Assembly: GCF_019249245.1 (NCBI RefSeq) | Contig: NZ_JAESDK010000002.1 | Span: 62,001 to 126,000 of the forward strand | Source of the DNA: Alteromonas lipotrueiana | GTDB lineage: Bacteria > Pseudomonadota > Gammaproteobacteria > Enterobacterales > Alteromonadaceae | Direction: 5' to 3' | Length of the DNA: 64,000 nt | In this document: one piece after another, positions 1-9,592 of the stretch | How positions within the stretch are numbered: the stretch's first letter is position 1 | Layout of the letters: each line of letters begins with the position of its first letter | Program-made: the position numbers and the translations under genes | The notes under the pieces: model-generated | Seen by the model: only the letters and a program-made list of their open reading frames with translations | Told to the model about the DNA's origin: nothing | The model's database searches: none

Positions 1-28
1 TATTACAAACCGTAGTTAGGGAGAAAAA

Positions 29-940
29 ATGGAAGCTTTGGTCAAATTGGTACCGCTGCCGCGTGATTTGTGGGTATATCTGACCATCGACCTGCTACTG
101 GCCCTGGTATTACTGGTGGTGATGAAATGGCTGGCCGGTGTGTTTAAAAAGAGCTCTGTAGCTGATGAACTGGGCGTTAAAGACAATTTTGCATTCGGCA
201 TCAGTATTGCCGGCGGCATGTTGTCATTATGTATTGTGTTAGGCTCGGTGGTGGGTCGGCATGTGGGAGAAGGGTTCGAAGCTGCTGCTACGGGAATGAT
301 CACCTTCGGTCTTATCGGTATTGTGTTAGTGCAGTTTGGCCGCTATGCCCACGATAAGCTGGTATTGAACCGGGTCGATACCCGCGCGCTTATTAATGAT
401 CGCAGTGTCAGTATTGCTTTGGTTGATGCGGCCAGTCTTATCGGTAGCGCCATTATTTTAAGAAGCATGGTGTTATGGGTAGATGGCAGCGATGTTAACG
501 CTCTGATTGCTATTTGCACGGGCTTTACCGTGGTATTAATTATACTGCTGTTTATGACGCGCATTTATGAAGTTCGTTACGCCCGGGATAATCAAAATGA
601 CTCGTTTCAGGGGGCCTTGCAAAAAGGTCAGCTGGCTTTAGCTGTTGAGCACGCTGGTAATTTGCTGGGGACTGCGCTTATTGTGGCCTCGGCGCGCCAT
701 TTGCTGAATTATCACCCAGACGGCTATGTCAGTAACGTTACAGGCTGGCTAATTGTGAGCGTAGTGCTATCACTGGCTTTATATGTGCTGGTTAACCTAA
801 GTAAAAAGGTTATTTTATGGGGCCTGGATTATCGCCAGGAAGTCGACAAACAACATAATATCGGGGTGGCCTGCTTAGAGTTGTGTCTGGCGGTAGGTAT
901 TGCAACTATAGTAAATGGGGTTTTTGAATTTTTATCCTAA
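29..940 (+). CDS. DUF350 family inner-membrane protein
   Basis: A 303-residue protein made almost entirely of hydrophobic segments, about eight predicted membrane helices. It looks like two tandem DUF350 units, roughly residues 15-140 and 155-300; the small-residue-rich stretch near residues 53-72 (FAFGISIAGGMLSL) and a similar one near 210 are typical. DUF350 proteins (YjfL-like) are inner-membrane proteins of unknown biochemical role. The ATG follows a good ribosome binding site (GGGAG, about 18-22). The last 4 bases overlap the convergent GIY-YIG gene. Function is not predicted; family assignment is by pattern recognition only. Confidence 0.75.
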   Translation: MEALVKLVPLPRDLWVYLTIDLLLALVLLVVMKWLAGVFKKSSVADELGVKDNFAFGISIAGGMLSLCIVLGSVVGRHVGEGFEAAATGMITFGLIGIVLVQFGRYAHDKLVLNRVDTRALINDRSVSIALVDAASLIGSAIILRSMVLWVDGSDVNALIAICTGFTVVLIILLFMTRIYEVRYARDNQNDSFQGALQKGQLALAVEHAGNLLGTALIVASARHLLNYHPDGYVSNVTGWLIVSVVLSLALYVLVNLSKKVILWGLDYRQEVDKQHNIGVACLELCLAVGIATIVNGVFEFLS

Positions 941-1272
941 CCTAAAATTTGGGCGACCAGCTGCGGCGGCAAACGTTCTCTGCAGCCTTTTATCAGGCTT
1001 AGCTTATGCGCTTTATTGAGCTGTTTAATCGCATATTCAAGTTGCATAGCACTTTGTTTTGTAGTCAGTTTAAAAGAGAGCCTATAATGCAACGGGGCTT
1101 TGCCTTTTAACGCTTTTGCGCCTCCGGCAAGTTCGCCCCGATGTTGTCGCAGTCGCCGATCTAAATCCACCGTTACGCCCGTATACAGTTGCCCTAAGCG
1201 GTTTTCGAGGATGTACACATACCACAGAGGTGTAGGGTTATCCTCATTTTGTGCTGAGACTGATATACTCAT
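937..1272 (-). CDS. GIY-YIG domain protein (UPF0213 type)
   Basis: A 111-residue protein with a stand-alone GIY-YIG nuclease fold: [17 protein letters not shown], then the Arg-rich helix [10 protein letters not shown], and the conserved Glu in [11 protein letters not shown]. Small single-domain GIY-YIG proteins of this type are widespread, and most lack a proven substrate. I chose the ATG at 1272; an upstream TTG at 1278 is in frame but less likely. It is divergent from hldE with about 35 bp between the two starts, so the promoters must overlap, and it converges on the DUF350 gene with a 4-base overlap of stop codons. Confidence 0.8.
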   Translation of the reverse strand: MSISVSAQNEDNPTPLWYVYILENRLGQLYTGVTVDLDRRLRQHRGELAGGAKALKGKAPLHYRLSFKLTTKQSAMQLEYAIKQLNKAHKLSLIKGCRERLPPQLVAQILG

Positions 1273-1307
1273 TATCAACTTTACTTATCTACGTCGAAAA
1301 AAACGCC

Positions 1308-2750
1308 ATGATGTTACCAGATTTCAGTAAAACCCGGGTATTGATTGTGGGCGATCTGATGCTTGACCGCTATTGGGGCGGCAGTACCCAGCGCATCTCG
1401 CCCGAAGCACCGGTACCGGTGGTTAATGTAAATAGCAGCGAAGATCGGCCGGGTGGGGCCGCTAATGTGGCCATTAACGCCGCTATGCTGGGTGCTAAAG
1501 TTAGCTTACTGGGACTGGTTGGTGAAGATGAAAATGCCACAATACTTAAGCAGCGTTTGAAGTCGTTTGATATTGACTGCCAGTTTACCGCTATTGCTGA
1601 CAAAGAAACCATCACCAAGCTTCGGGTAATGAGCCGTAATCAGCAGCTACTGCGTCTTGATTTTGAACAATCGTTTGCCTTGGTTGATAAATCGTATTTG
1701 CTAGAAAAATTTGAAGCGCAACTGCCGCACACCGACGTAGTTATTTTATCTGACTACGCGAAGGGATGCTTAAGTGAACCTCAGCAATTCATCGCTATGG
1801 CGCGGGCGCATCAAAAAGTTGTAATAGTTGATCCAAAAGGCACAGATTTTGCGAAGTATCGTGGGGCCTCGTTAATTACACCCAATATGGCCGAGTTTGC
1901 TGCGGTAGCAGGAGATGCAGATGACGAAGCTATGCTTACTCAGCAAGCGCAAGATTTAAAGCACGAACTCAGTTTAGAAGCCTTACTTTTAACCCGTTCT
2001 GAAGAAGGTATGACGCTTTATCAAAGCTCGCAGGGTGGTTTTCATTTACCTGCCAAGGCTAAAGAAGTGTTTGATGTGACTGGCGCAGGCGACACGGTGG
2101 TGTCAACACTTGCGCTGGCGTATGGCTCCGGCTCTTCGTTAGAAGATGCCTGTGTGCTTGCCAATACTGCAGCCAGTATTGTGGTTGGTAAACTAGGCAC
2201 ATCGGCGGTCACCGCCACCGAGCTGGCCCTGGCATTGCAAGAACAACATGGTCATAAAGATACGGGTGTATTAACCGAAGACAAACTGGCTCTGGCACTA
2301 ACACAAGCAGGAGCGCGTGCCGAAACGGTGGTTATGACTAATGGCTGTTTTGATATTCTACACGCAGGGCATGTGTCTTATTTAGAAGCTGCCGCCAAAC
2401 TGGGCGACAGGCTGATTGTGGCGGTTAATGACGATGCGTCGGTAAGCCGGTTAAAAGGGCCAGGTCGGCCGGTAAATAATGTTCAGCGCCGTATGGCGGT
2501 ACTGGCGGGCCTGGGCGCGGTAGACTGGGTAGTGCCGTTTAGCGAAGACACACCGCAGCGCTTAATCGCCAGGTTATTGCCCGACATTTTGGTTAAGGGC
2601 GGCGACTATAAAATAGAAGACATTGCCGGTGGACAGGAAGTCATCGCTAACGGCGGGCAGGTAAAAGTACTGCATTTTGAAGAGGGGGTGTCGACCACCG
2701 CAATCATTAAACAGATTGTTAATAAAGATTCGCAGTTGTCGTCATCATAA
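1308..2750 (+). CDS. hldE: Bifunctional heptose-7-P kinase / heptose-1-P adenylyltransferase HldE
   Basis: A two-domain cytoplasmic enzyme of ADP-L-glycero-beta-D-manno-heptose synthesis, the precursor of LPS inner-core heptose. The N-terminal ribokinase-like domain (about 1-320) shows GDLMLDRYW near residue 15, RPGGAANVA near 48 and the PfkB signature DVTGAGDT near 256-263. The C-terminal nucleotidyltransferase domain (about 340-480) shows [12 protein letters not shown] with the HxGH nucleotide-binding motif, and the KGGDY motif. At 480 residues the length is normal for fused HldE. The open frame extends upstream to 1251, but family alignment (MxLPDF...VGDxMLDRYW) favours the ATG at 1308 or 1311. 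The ribosome binding site is weak. Confidence 0.95.
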   Translation: MMLPDFSKTRVLIVGDLMLDRYWGGSTQRISPEAPVPVVNVNSSEDRPGGAANVAINAAMLGAKVSLLGLVGEDENATILKQRLKSFDIDCQFTAIADKETITKLRVMSRNQQLLRLDFEQSFALVDKSYLLEKFEAQLPHTDVVILSDYAKGCLSEPQQFIAMARAHQKVVIVDPKGTDFAKYRGASLITPNMAEFAAVAGDADDEAMLTQQAQDLKHELSLEALLLTRSEEGMTLYQSSQGGFHLPAKAKEVFDVTGAGDTVVSTLALAYGSGSSLEDACVLANTAASIVVGKLGTSAVTATELALALQEQHGHKDTGVLTEDKLALALTQAGARAETVVMTNGCFDILHAGHVSYLEAAAKLGDRLIVAVNDDASVSRLKGPGRPVNNVQRRMAVLAGLGAVDWVVPFSEDTPQRLIARLLPDILVKGGDYKIEDIAGGQEVIANGGQVKVLHFEEGVSTTAIIKQIVNKDSQLSSS

Positions 2751-2853
2751 ACTATAAATTCTTCACTGCACAAAGGTCGTAGCACAGCGTAAGCGTTTAG
2801 GCTAAGCTAGCGTATCTTTTGAGCAGTAAGTCAGATGTTGAAGCGGTATTTTC

Positions 2854-3936
2854 ATGTATGAAAGCTATTACGGACTGGACTCGAAACCATTCCAGTTAAC
2901 GCCAGATCCAGATTTTTTCTTTGCCAGTCGCTGGCATAAACGTGCTATGTCGTACTTACAGTATGGTTTATCGCAGGCCGAAGGTTTTATTGTCATTACC
3001 GGTGACATAGGCACAGGTAAAACCACTATTGCCAATAGTCTGGTTGCCGAAATTGAAGACGACATCATGGTGGCGCACATTGTCACCCCTAAACTTAGTC
3101 CTGACGAGCTGGTTAAAATGGTCGCCTCTAAGTTTGGCTTAGAGGTAGCAGGTCAAACCAAAGCGGATATTTTAAAAGCCCTGGAAGTTTACCTGTACGA
3201 CCTTAGCGCTACAGGCCGCCGGGCCTTGCTGCTGGTGGATGAAGCACAAAACCTGCCTCTGGAAACTATTGAAGAGCTGCGCATGTTGTCGAACTTTCAG
3301 GAGTTTGGTAAGCCCCTGTTACAAAGCTTTTTGCTGGGCCAGGAAGAACTGCAGCCTATTTTACGTGCGCCTAACATGGAACAGTTTCGCCAGCGTATTG
3401 TGGCCTCGTGCCACCTGGCACCACTGACTTTTGAAGAAACCAAAGAATACATCGAGTTTCGTCTGCATCATGCCGGCTGGAACGGTTCAGCGTTGTTTTC
3501 TGAAGAAGCCTATGCCCGTATCCACCACTTTACCCGGGGCGTACCGCGAAAAATTAATACCCTGATGGACCGTATCTTATTATTTGGATATTTAGAAGAG
3601 CTGGAAACGCTGGACGAAAAAGCGGTCGATTCGGTTATCAGTGAAGTAAGCGAAGAAATGTTTTTGCCCGAACAAAATGAAGCAGAGCAGGGGGCAGGCG
3701 AAGAAGATGAGTACGAGCCTACCGTAGGTATTGATTCGAACCATCGCCCTAAGAAAAAACTGATGACACCCAACGGCAACGAAATTCAGGATGCCGAATA
3801 CTATAAAGCTATGTTAAGTGAGCTGGTCGATGCCCTTGATGACGCGATAAGCCATAAAATAAAGCTTACTCAATATATAGATAAACTGTTGAAGAAAAAG
3901 TATCGCACCTATGTACGATTAAAAGAAGACGATTAA
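2854..3936 (+). CDS. XrtA/PEP-CTERM system-associated secretion ATPase (ExeA-like AAA+)
   Basis: 360 residues. It begins MYESYYGLDSKPFQLTPDPD, the hallmark N-terminus of the ExeA/GspA-like ATPases found in exosortase A loci. Walker A GDIGTGKTT lies at 50-58 and Walker B LLLVDEAQ near 125-132, followed by the sensor-type region RQRIVASCHLAPL. The family is usually about 270-350 residues; here the part after about residue 275 is a low-complexity acidic linker (EQNEAEQGAGEEDEYEP) followed by a charged helical tail. Its role is thought to be energising or organising export of the exopolysaccharide/PEP-CTERM system at the inner membrane, but this is unproven. It stands alone, about 100 bp after hldE. 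Confidence 0.88.
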   Translation: MYESYYGLDSKPFQLTPDPDFFFASRWHKRAMSYLQYGLSQAEGFIVITGDIGTGKTTIANSLVAEIEDDIMVAHIVTPKLSPDELVKMVASKFGLEVAGQTKADILKALEVYLYDLSATGRRALLLVDEAQNLPLETIEELRMLSNFQEFGKPLLQSFLLGQEELQPILRAPNMEQFRQRIVASCHLAPLTFEETKEYIEFRLHHAGWNGSALFSEEAYARIHHFTRGVPRKINTLMDRILLFGYLEELETLDEKAVDSVISEVSEEMFLPEQNEAEQGAGEEDEYEPTVGIDSNHRPKKKLMTPNGNEIQDAEYYKAMLSELVDALDDAISHKIKLTQYIDKLLKKKYRTYVRLKEDD

Positions 3937-4250
3937 TAAAGTTGAATCGACATATTATTGACGCTGGAATAATTTATAGAAACACCGGATTTCATTTTTA
4001 TTAAAGGTATTAAAATAAATAATAAGTTCAGTTACGGTATGCTCGGGGACAGACTTTATTTAAAAAGAAGGGGAAGGTAATTGTCTATTTGGTGTTTTTT
4101 CTAAAATAAATGGGTTAGTTTCAGCCATTAGTTATAAAGTGCGACAATTACTGGATATTTCTAATTGTTTGGTGGCATAATGCAGTTGCTAAAGAAGCTA
4201 ACGGACGAGCTTTAAATAATAATAACAATAAATCCATATTCCACACATCA

Positions 4251-4275
4251 GCGAGCTTTTAGCTCGCTTTTTTTT
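4251..4275 (+). terminator. Rho-independent terminator
   Basis: GCGAGCT-TTT-AGCTCGC, a perfect 7-bp stem with a 3-base loop, followed by a run of eight T on the plus strand. It would end transcripts coming from the ATPase gene or from an unannotated small RNA in the gap. Confidence 0.75.
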
Positions 4276-4287
4276 GCCAAAAAAAAC

Positions 4288-4313
4288 GCACCTTTTTATT
4301 TCTAAAAAGGTGC
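4288..4313 (-). terminator. Possible minus-strand terminator hairpin
   Basis: GCACCTTTTT-ATTTCT-AAAAAGGTGC, a 10-bp perfect stem. Read on the minus strand it is followed by G and a run of T, so it could terminate a minus-strand transcript, although no gene with that polarity is recognised immediately upstream. Confidence 0.45.
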
Positions 4314-4864
4314 ATCCATTTGAAACACAATTCCACACATGTTCTTTTGCAAAGACCGACAACCATCCTAATTGCCTTCTTACCAATACAAAAGCAATAC
4401 CTGTGCCATAAATAGTAATGAGAAGGTACTATAAGTAATCATTAGGTATTAGAGAATAATCAGTGTCTTAGCTGAGTATTCAGGCGGATTGGCCGGACAT
4501 ACATTTGACACTGTAGCCTCAAAAACCTTTTACTGCGGCCAATTTTCCCGAAAGCATTGTAATAATTACACAGACCTTACGGGCTAACCTTAACGATACC
4601 TGCGCTTCGGCAGCGCAGTGTAGGCAAAGAGGTACATCGACTGGATTAAAAGAAAACCTGACAGCGGTGACGGCATAGCAGTACTTTGCAAAGTAGTACT
4701 TTACAAGGCAGCTATAGCACGCTGGTACGAGGTTGTAGAACAGTGGATGGCAGGGGGTTTAATGTAGCCCATATAGCAGGGTGTCATCGATTGGGCACGT
4801 TTACCTTAGACAGCGCACCAAAGCATCAAAGCCTTTTTTTGTATAATAACCAAGGCACAAAAAA

Positions 4865-4886
4865 GCTCTCCGAAGAGAGCTTTTTT
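4865..4886 (-). terminator. Bidirectional rho-independent terminator
   Basis: GCTCTC-CGAA-GAGAGC flanked by A-runs and T-runs. On the minus strand it lies just beyond the stop of the EpsB-type gene with a C(TTCG)G-type tetraloop and a T-tract, so it is the likely terminator of that gene; it also works on the plus strand. Confidence 0.75.
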
Positions 4887-4911
4887 AATATACCTTACAG
4901 GTACAACCGCG

Positions 4912-6324
4912 TTATCTGCCTTTACCAAACAGAACAATTTCGACGGTGCGTATTAAAATAAGGATATCTAATAGCATACTTTGGTGCTTAACGTAATACA
5001 GATCAAATTTAAGCTTTTCCATTGAATCTTCAACACTGGCCCCGTATGGGTAGTTAAGCTGGGCCCAACCCGCCAGGCCGGGCTTCACATTATGGCGCTG
5101 GTTGTAATAAGGCACTTCGCGCACCAGCTTTTCGACAAACTCAGGGCGTTCCGGGCGCGGGCCGATAAACGACATTTCGCCTTTGAAAACATTGAATAAC
5201 TGAGGCAGTTCATCAATGCGGTATTTGCGAATAAAGTGACCAATACGCGTTACCCTGTCATCGTTTTTGCTGGCCCATTTGGCCCCATCTTTTTCAGCGT
5301 CAGGACGCATGCTTCGAAACTTAATGATGTTAAACAGTTTACCGTTTAAGCCCACACGTTCTTGCTTATAAAACACGGAAGTACTGGTACGCCGGCCATC
5401 ATCTAACCAGATAATGGTGGCGGTAAGCAACATAAACGGCCAGGCAAATAAAAATATCACGGTGGCTAATACCGCGTTGATGGTGTAGTCCAACGCATCG
5501 CGCAGATAATTTTGGCTATGAAAACCATTTGAATAAATTACCCAGCTTGGGTACATCAGATTAACCACAATCTGGCCCGTTTCACGTTCCATAAAGTCAA
5601 GTAAATCGGTGACTTCTATGCCTCTTAACCGGCATTCAAACAATACCTCAATGGGTAGCGTGCCCCGGCGCTGGTCACAGGCTATGACAATTTCTTCAAT
5701 ATCATTATCGGAAATAAACTGCTGAAAGTTGTCATCCACTTTAACGTGAATAATTTCTTCCCGCTTTATGCCTTCTTCGCGATTGTCGCCTGGAATAGGT
5801 ATAAAGCCGACAAGATCAAAGGCGATACGGTCTACATCGCGACGCATCCGTTTTTCGATGATGGAAGCGCGCTCGCCGGCTCCCAGTACCACAATGCGTA
5901 CTTTGCCTAAGCCCAGCAGACCAAGACGATTGGTAAAGTACCGAAATATAACCAACGTAATGATAATGCTGGCTACCGCAGCCGGTAGGTAATACGGATG
6001 CATTGCTAATTCATCAAAAAAGGCTCGACTGATAATTTCGACAAAGAAATAACTTAACCCTACGCTAACAAATATCCGGCGTATTATTCCGCGAAATGTT
6101 TCTCTGAGCTTGGCTTCGTATAACCCCACAGACAATGAGCAAAGTAAAATAGAAACGGTTAATAAACCGACGTTAACCGCCAGTTTTTCAATATGTGCTG
6201 AATTTGTCAGCTCTAATTGAACCAAAATGAAATGGGTAATGTAACCCATATACGCTATAAGTAATGCCTCTGTAACAACTAATATGTTGGAACGCTTACT
6301 TTGATTGTGCTTATTTAAAGCCAC
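4912..6324 (-). CDS. Initiating sugar-phosphate transferase, PEP-CTERM/EpsB type
   Basis: 470-residue polyprenyl-phosphate sugar-1-P transferase that starts repeat-unit assembly on undecaprenyl phosphate at the inner membrane. The N-terminal half has about four to five membrane helices (roughly 12-130) and a Rossmann-like CoA-binding-type domain (IVVLGAGERASIIEKRM, near 144-160). One more helix lies near 285-305. The C-terminal catalytic bacterial sugar transferase domain shows KFRSMRPDAEKDGAKWA, RKYRIDELPQLFNVFKGEMS and GPRPERPEF. The start is GTG (MALNKHNQS) preceded by AGGGGG. It is divergent from the Wza-like export gene and belongs to the XrtA-associated subfamily by context. The sugar transferred cannot be told. 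Confidence 0.9.
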   Translation of the reverse strand: MALNKHNQSKRSNILVVTEALLIAYMGYITHFILVQLELTNSAHIEKLAVNVGLLTVSILLCSLSVGLYEAKLRETFRGIIRRIFVSVGLSYFFVEIISRAFFDELAMHPYYLPAAVASIIITLVIFRYFTNRLGLLGLGKVRIVVLGAGERASIIEKRMRRDVDRIAFDLVGFIPIPGDNREEGIKREEIIHVKVDDNFQQFISDNDIEEIVIACDQRRGTLPIEVLFECRLRGIEVTDLLDFMERETGQIVVNLMYPSWVIYSNGFHSQNYLRDALDYTINAVLATVIFLFAWPFMLLTATIIWLDDGRRTSTSVFYKQERVGLNGKLFNIIKFRSMRPDAEKDGAKWASKNDDRVTRIGHFIRKYRIDELPQLFNVFKGEMSFIGPRPERPEFVEKLVREVPYYNQRHNVKPGLAGWAQLNYPYGASVEDSMEKLKFDLYYVKHQSMLLDILILIRTVEIVLFGKGR

Positions 6325-6475
6325 ACTTGGCCCCCTGATACTGCAACGTCGAAGTACATCATAAACTAATTATTGTAATAGACTACAAATGATGTTGGCA
6401 TTATAGTGTTATTTACCGTAGGGTAAATTATCTTATTAAAAAAAATTCACCATAACGAGTTTGGGAAGATCTCTT

Positions 6476-7108
6476 ATGTTTAACTCTAAAAGCATTATTC
6501 CTGTAGTTCTTGGGGCCGCAGTAACTTTATTATATGGGTGCAGCAGTACTTCCGACTTACCGCAAGCGAAGACTCGTGCATCAAAAACATCTAATGTTGA
6601 TAATTACCAGTACCTCATTGGTCCTGGTGACGCTCTTAACATTTTTGTTTGGCGCAACCCAGAAATTTCTGGTCAATACACGGTACGTCCCGATGGCAAA
6701 GTCACCACGTCGTTGGTTGAAGACATTGAAGTTGCTGGCCGTACGCCTTCAACTTTGGCCCGCCAAATTGAGGAAAAATTATCTACGTTCATCAATAACC
6801 CTCGGGTAACTGTAAGCGTAAATAACTTCCAGGGCCCTCTTGCCGAGCAAGTACGGGTTATCGGCGAAGCAGCGAATCCACAGGCCATCAGTTATAAGCA
6901 AAACTTAACTTTGCTTGATCTAATGATTGCAGTGGGTGGGTTGACCGAATTTGCCGATGGTAACGGTGCTAAGTTAGTTCGGGTCAAAAATGGCGAGCAA
7001 CATACTTATAATATCAATATTGACGATCTGATCCGCGACGGCGACATCTCGAAAAACGTCGATATTCTTCCGGGTGATATCATTATTATCCCAGAGGCCT
7101 GGTTCTAG
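6476..7108 (+). CDS. Polysaccharide export lipoprotein, Wza/EpsE-like, XrtA type
   Basis: A 210-residue outer-membrane polysaccharide export protein. The signal peptide ends in a lipobox LLYGC with the lipidated Cys at residue 22. The Poly_export domain follows (YLIGPGDALNIFVWRNPE ... VRPDGKVT), then an SLBB domain (VRVIGEAANPQAI ... LDLMIAVGGLTEFAD). It is shorter than E. coli Wza, as usual for the PEP-CTERM-locus subfamily. I chose ATG 6476 over an in-frame TTG at 6461 because GGGAAG sits 8 bases upstream and the signal peptide then starts properly. It is the first gene of a plus-strand operon with the Wzz-like protein, the kinase and the beta-barrel protein. Confidence 0.92.
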   Translation: MFNSKSIIPVVLGAAVTLLYGCSSTSDLPQAKTRASKTSNVDNYQYLIGPGDALNIFVWRNPEISGQYTVRPDGKVTTSLVEDIEVAGRTPSTLARQIEEKLSTFINNPRVTVSVNNFQGPLAEQVRVIGEAANPQAISYKQNLTLLDLMIAVGGLTEFADGNGAKLVRVKNGEQHTYNINIDDLIRDGDISKNVDILPGDIIIIPEAWF

Positions 7109-7127
7109 CAGTAACGGAACAATTTAA

Positions 7128-8693
7128 ATGCAGGATTTACAACCATCGATTGCGCAGTTCTTTGATTTTCTCAAAGGAATATGGATAAAAAAGCGCATCA
7201 TAGTTATTTGCTCATGGATAATCTGTCCTATCGGGTTTTTTTATGTAGCGACATTGCCAAACCAGTATGAATCTTCTGCCAAGGTATATGTGGATACCGG
7301 CTCTCCGTTAGACCAGGTTCTATCGGGTATCGCTATCAAATCTGATCCTAAAGAAGAAATTAGGATGATGGCCAGGACATTACTTAGCCGGTCCAACCTG
7401 GAAACCATTGCAAGAGAAAGCGATCTTGATATTGCTACTACCAGCGACAGTGAGTTTAACGCTCTGGTTTCTGAGCTAAGTGATGAAATTGAGCTTATTT
7501 ACACCGGCGAAGACAACATCTATGACATTATTTATACCAATGAAGCGCCAAATGCGGCGCAGCGTGTGGTACAGGAAACGTTGGAGTTATTTGTTGAAGG
7601 CTCGTTAGGCAATAATCGACGCGACACCGATACAGCCGGTCGCTTTTTAGATGAGCAAATTGCTGATTATGAAAATCGATTGGCAGAAAGTGAACAAAGG
7701 CTTGCTGAATTTAAGCGCAAATACAGCGAAATTTTGCCATTATCCGGAACTTATTATGGTTCGTTACAGGCCATGAAAAATTCACTGGAAGCAACCCGGC
7801 TAGAGATTCGTCAGACAAAGCAGCAAATAGATGCAATGAAAGCTCAAATCTCTAGCGGCAAAATGTCAGACAGCTTTGGTGTCAGAAACGAAGGCGAAAA
7901 TGCGTTAAAGACTCGCTATGACGATCGTATTAAGTCGCTTGAAGATCAGCTTGATACTTTGACATTGCGTTATACTGAACAGCATCCTGATGTAGTAGAA
8001 ACCAAGGCACTATTAGCTAACCTTGAAGAAGCGCGTCAAGAAGAGATACAGCAGTTCTTTAGCGAACAAGGCGATGACACAGGCCAGCCTGTTGGCGAAT
8101 ATAATAGCCAGCTATCGCTTGAAGTCAGTCGTTTGCAAAGCAATATTGCTTCTCTTGAGGTAAAAGAAGACGACCTTGAGAAAAAGATTGCTGATGTTGA
8201 ATCAAGAATTGATTTGGTTCCGCAAATTGAAGCTGAACAAGCATCGCTTAACCGCGATTATGGTATTACTAAAAAGCGCTACGAAGAATTGTTATCACGT
8301 CGCGAATCGTCAGATTTATCTCGTCGCGCCGATGTGTCAGCTGAAGAATTTCAGTTCCGCATCATTGAGCCGCCTATGGTACCTAACAGTCCCTCTGGCC
8401 CCCAACGTTTAATGCTTTATACACTAGTGTTACTGGTTGGTTTTGGCGTTGGTATTGGTATAGCGTTCTTGTTAAATCAGGTGGCACCTATACTTGTCAG
8501 GGCGAGGCAGCTTAAAGATCTTACCGACTACCCTATTTGGGGCACGGTGACGCATCTTGAGGTAGAGCGAATCTCTAAAGTGAACAAAGGCAGAATTATG
8601 GCCTTTACACTAAGTTCACTGGCGATAGTAGTACTTTACGGAGCACTAATGACCGCCGAATTATTAAATGTTAATTTCCAGGGTATGTTGTAA
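7128..8693 (+). CDS. Polysaccharide chain-length determinant, Wzz/GumC-like, XrtA type
   Basis: 521 residues. A Wzz domain at the N-terminus has its membrane helix near residues 24-44. Long coiled coils follow (about 165-300 and 325-385), a second helix lies near 425-447, and an extra hydrophobic segment near 485-507. The sequence PNSPSGPQR before the second helix is the classic proline-rich signature preceding TM2. The protein co-polymerises with the export channel and the tyrosine kinase to set chain length. It starts 19 bases after the Wza-like gene and its TAA overlaps the ATG of the kinase by one base, indicating translational coupling. Confidence 0.92.
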   Translation: MQDLQPSIAQFFDFLKGIWIKKRIIVICSWIICPIGFFYVATLPNQYESSAKVYVDTGSPLDQVLSGIAIKSDPKEEIRMMARTLLSRSNLETIARESDLDIATTSDSEFNALVSELSDEIELIYTGEDNIYDIIYTNEAPNAAQRVVQETLELFVEGSLGNNRRDTDTAGRFLDEQIADYENRLAESEQRLAEFKRKYSEILPLSGTYYGSLQAMKNSLEATRLEIRQTKQQIDAMKAQISSGKMSDSFGVRNEGENALKTRYDDRIKSLEDQLDTLTLRYTEQHPDVVETKALLANLEEARQEEIQQFFSEQGDDTGQPVGEYNSQLSLEVSRLQSNIASLEVKEDDLEKKIADVESRIDLVPQIEAEQASLNRDYGITKKRYEELLSRRESSDLSRRADVSAEEFQFRIIEPPMVPNSPSGPQRLMLYTLVLLVGFGVGIGIAFLLNQVAPILVRARQLKDLTDYPIWGTVTHLEVERISKVNKGRIMAFTLSSLAIVVLYGALMTAELLNVNFQGML

Positions 8694-9592
8694 TGAGTAA
8701 TACCATTGAAAAAGCACTGCAGCGTCGCCGTGAGGCGGCGGCTGCAGAAAACGCAAAAAATGAAAAACAACCTACACCTGGTGCCAATACTCCTAAACGC
8801 CGAAGTGCAGCACCTGCACGTGGTCCTCAGACGTTGGTAGAACCGTTCGATATTAATATTGAACGGTTAGAGGCTAACGGCCACGTTTCGGTTACTGGCC
8901 AGCGTCGGGGTATTAACGAGGAATATCGGGAAATCAAACGTAAGCTGTTAGCAAATGCGTTTGGCCCGTTAGCGTCAACCCTGAAAAACAGCAATATTAT
9001 TATGGTTACCAGTGGGCGGGCTTCTGAGGGTAAAACCTTTACGGCTACCAATCTGGCGCTAAGTATTGCCGCTGAACAGGACAAAACGGTGCTGCTGGTT
9101 GATGCCGACGTGTTAAAACCCAATGTGTTAAACACGTTGGGCCTAGAGCGGCGTCAGGGCATTATGGAATACCTTACCGGTGAGGTAGACGATATCGCCG
9201 ATGTGTTGTATCCCACCAACATCGATAAGCTTAAAATTGTTCCGGCGGGCCGAACTCACCACTTAAGTACCGAGTTACTGGCCAGCCAGAAAATGCATGA
9301 AACCGTAGACGAATTTGCCAATCGTTACCCAGATCGGATAGTTATTATTGATACCCCGCCGTTAATTGGTATTACCGAAAGTGCGGTACTGGCTAATTTT
9401 GCTGGTCAGGCCGTGGTGGTAGTTGAAGAGGGCCGTTCTAAACTGTCTGATATTCGTTTAAGTACAGAGCGTCTTAACCCAAACATGGCTATCGGGTTTG
9501 TGGTAAACAAAGTAGTGAATAAGGACGCCAACGACCCAGGCTACTATGGATATTACTATGCAGAAGACGAAAAAAAGGCTAATGAAGCATAA
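8693..9592 (+). CDS. Tyrosine autokinase (BY-kinase), exopolysaccharide/PEP-CTERM type
   Basis: 299 residues of the CpsD/CapB kind, cytoplasmic partner of the chain-length protein. Walker A SGRASEGKT (residues 107-115, Lys114), Walker A' VLLVDADVLKPN (near 132-143), Walker B VIIIDTPPL (near 217). The C-terminus carries a tyrosine cluster DPGYYGYYYAED, the expected autophosphorylation tail. The first 90 residues are a charged, low-complexity linker. The kinase domain lacks its own membrane helices, as in the split Firmicutes-like arrangement used by XrtA loci. A cognate phosphatase candidate (LMW-PTP) lies far away at 41362. Confidence 0.92.
   Translation: MSNTIEKALQRRREAAAAENAKNEKQPTPGANTPKRRSAAPARGPQTLVEPFDINIERLEANGHVSVTGQRRGINEEYREIKRKLLANAFGPLASTLKNSNIIMVTSGRASEGKTFTATNLALSIAAEQDKTVLLVDADVLKPNVLNTLGLERRQGIMEYLTGEVDDIADVLYPTNIDKLKIVPAGRTHHLSTELLASQKMHETVDEFANRYPDRIVIIDTPPLIGITESAVLANFAGQAVVVVEEGRSKLSDIRLSTERLNPNMAIGFVVNKVVNKDANDPGYYGYYYAEDEKKANEA

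Larger units (their letters stand above)
3937..4911. other. Intergenic region with convergent terminators, no convincing gene
   Basis: About 975 bp between the ATPase gene and the convergent EpsB-type gene. It contains three hairpins listed separately (4251-4275, 4288-4313, 4865-4886). Only short open frames are present and none has a ribosome binding site plus a recognisable protein. A plus-strand terminator about 315 bp after the ATPase stop leaves room for a long 3' UTR or a small RNA ending at about 4275. Around 4677-4712 there is a short duplicated tract (AGTACTTTGCAAAGTAGTACTTT). Nothing else identifiable. Confidence 0.5.

Noticed and set aside
4168-4190. Sigma-54-like sequence TTTGGTGGCATAATGCAGTTGC
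   Set aside because: Distances between GG and GC are 8, 11, 14 or 17 bases start-to-start instead of 12; no recognisable gene follows.
4198-4386. 62-codon minus-strand frame in the 3.9-4.9 kb gap
   Set aside because: It runs through both terminator hairpins and has no ribosome binding site or recognisable product.
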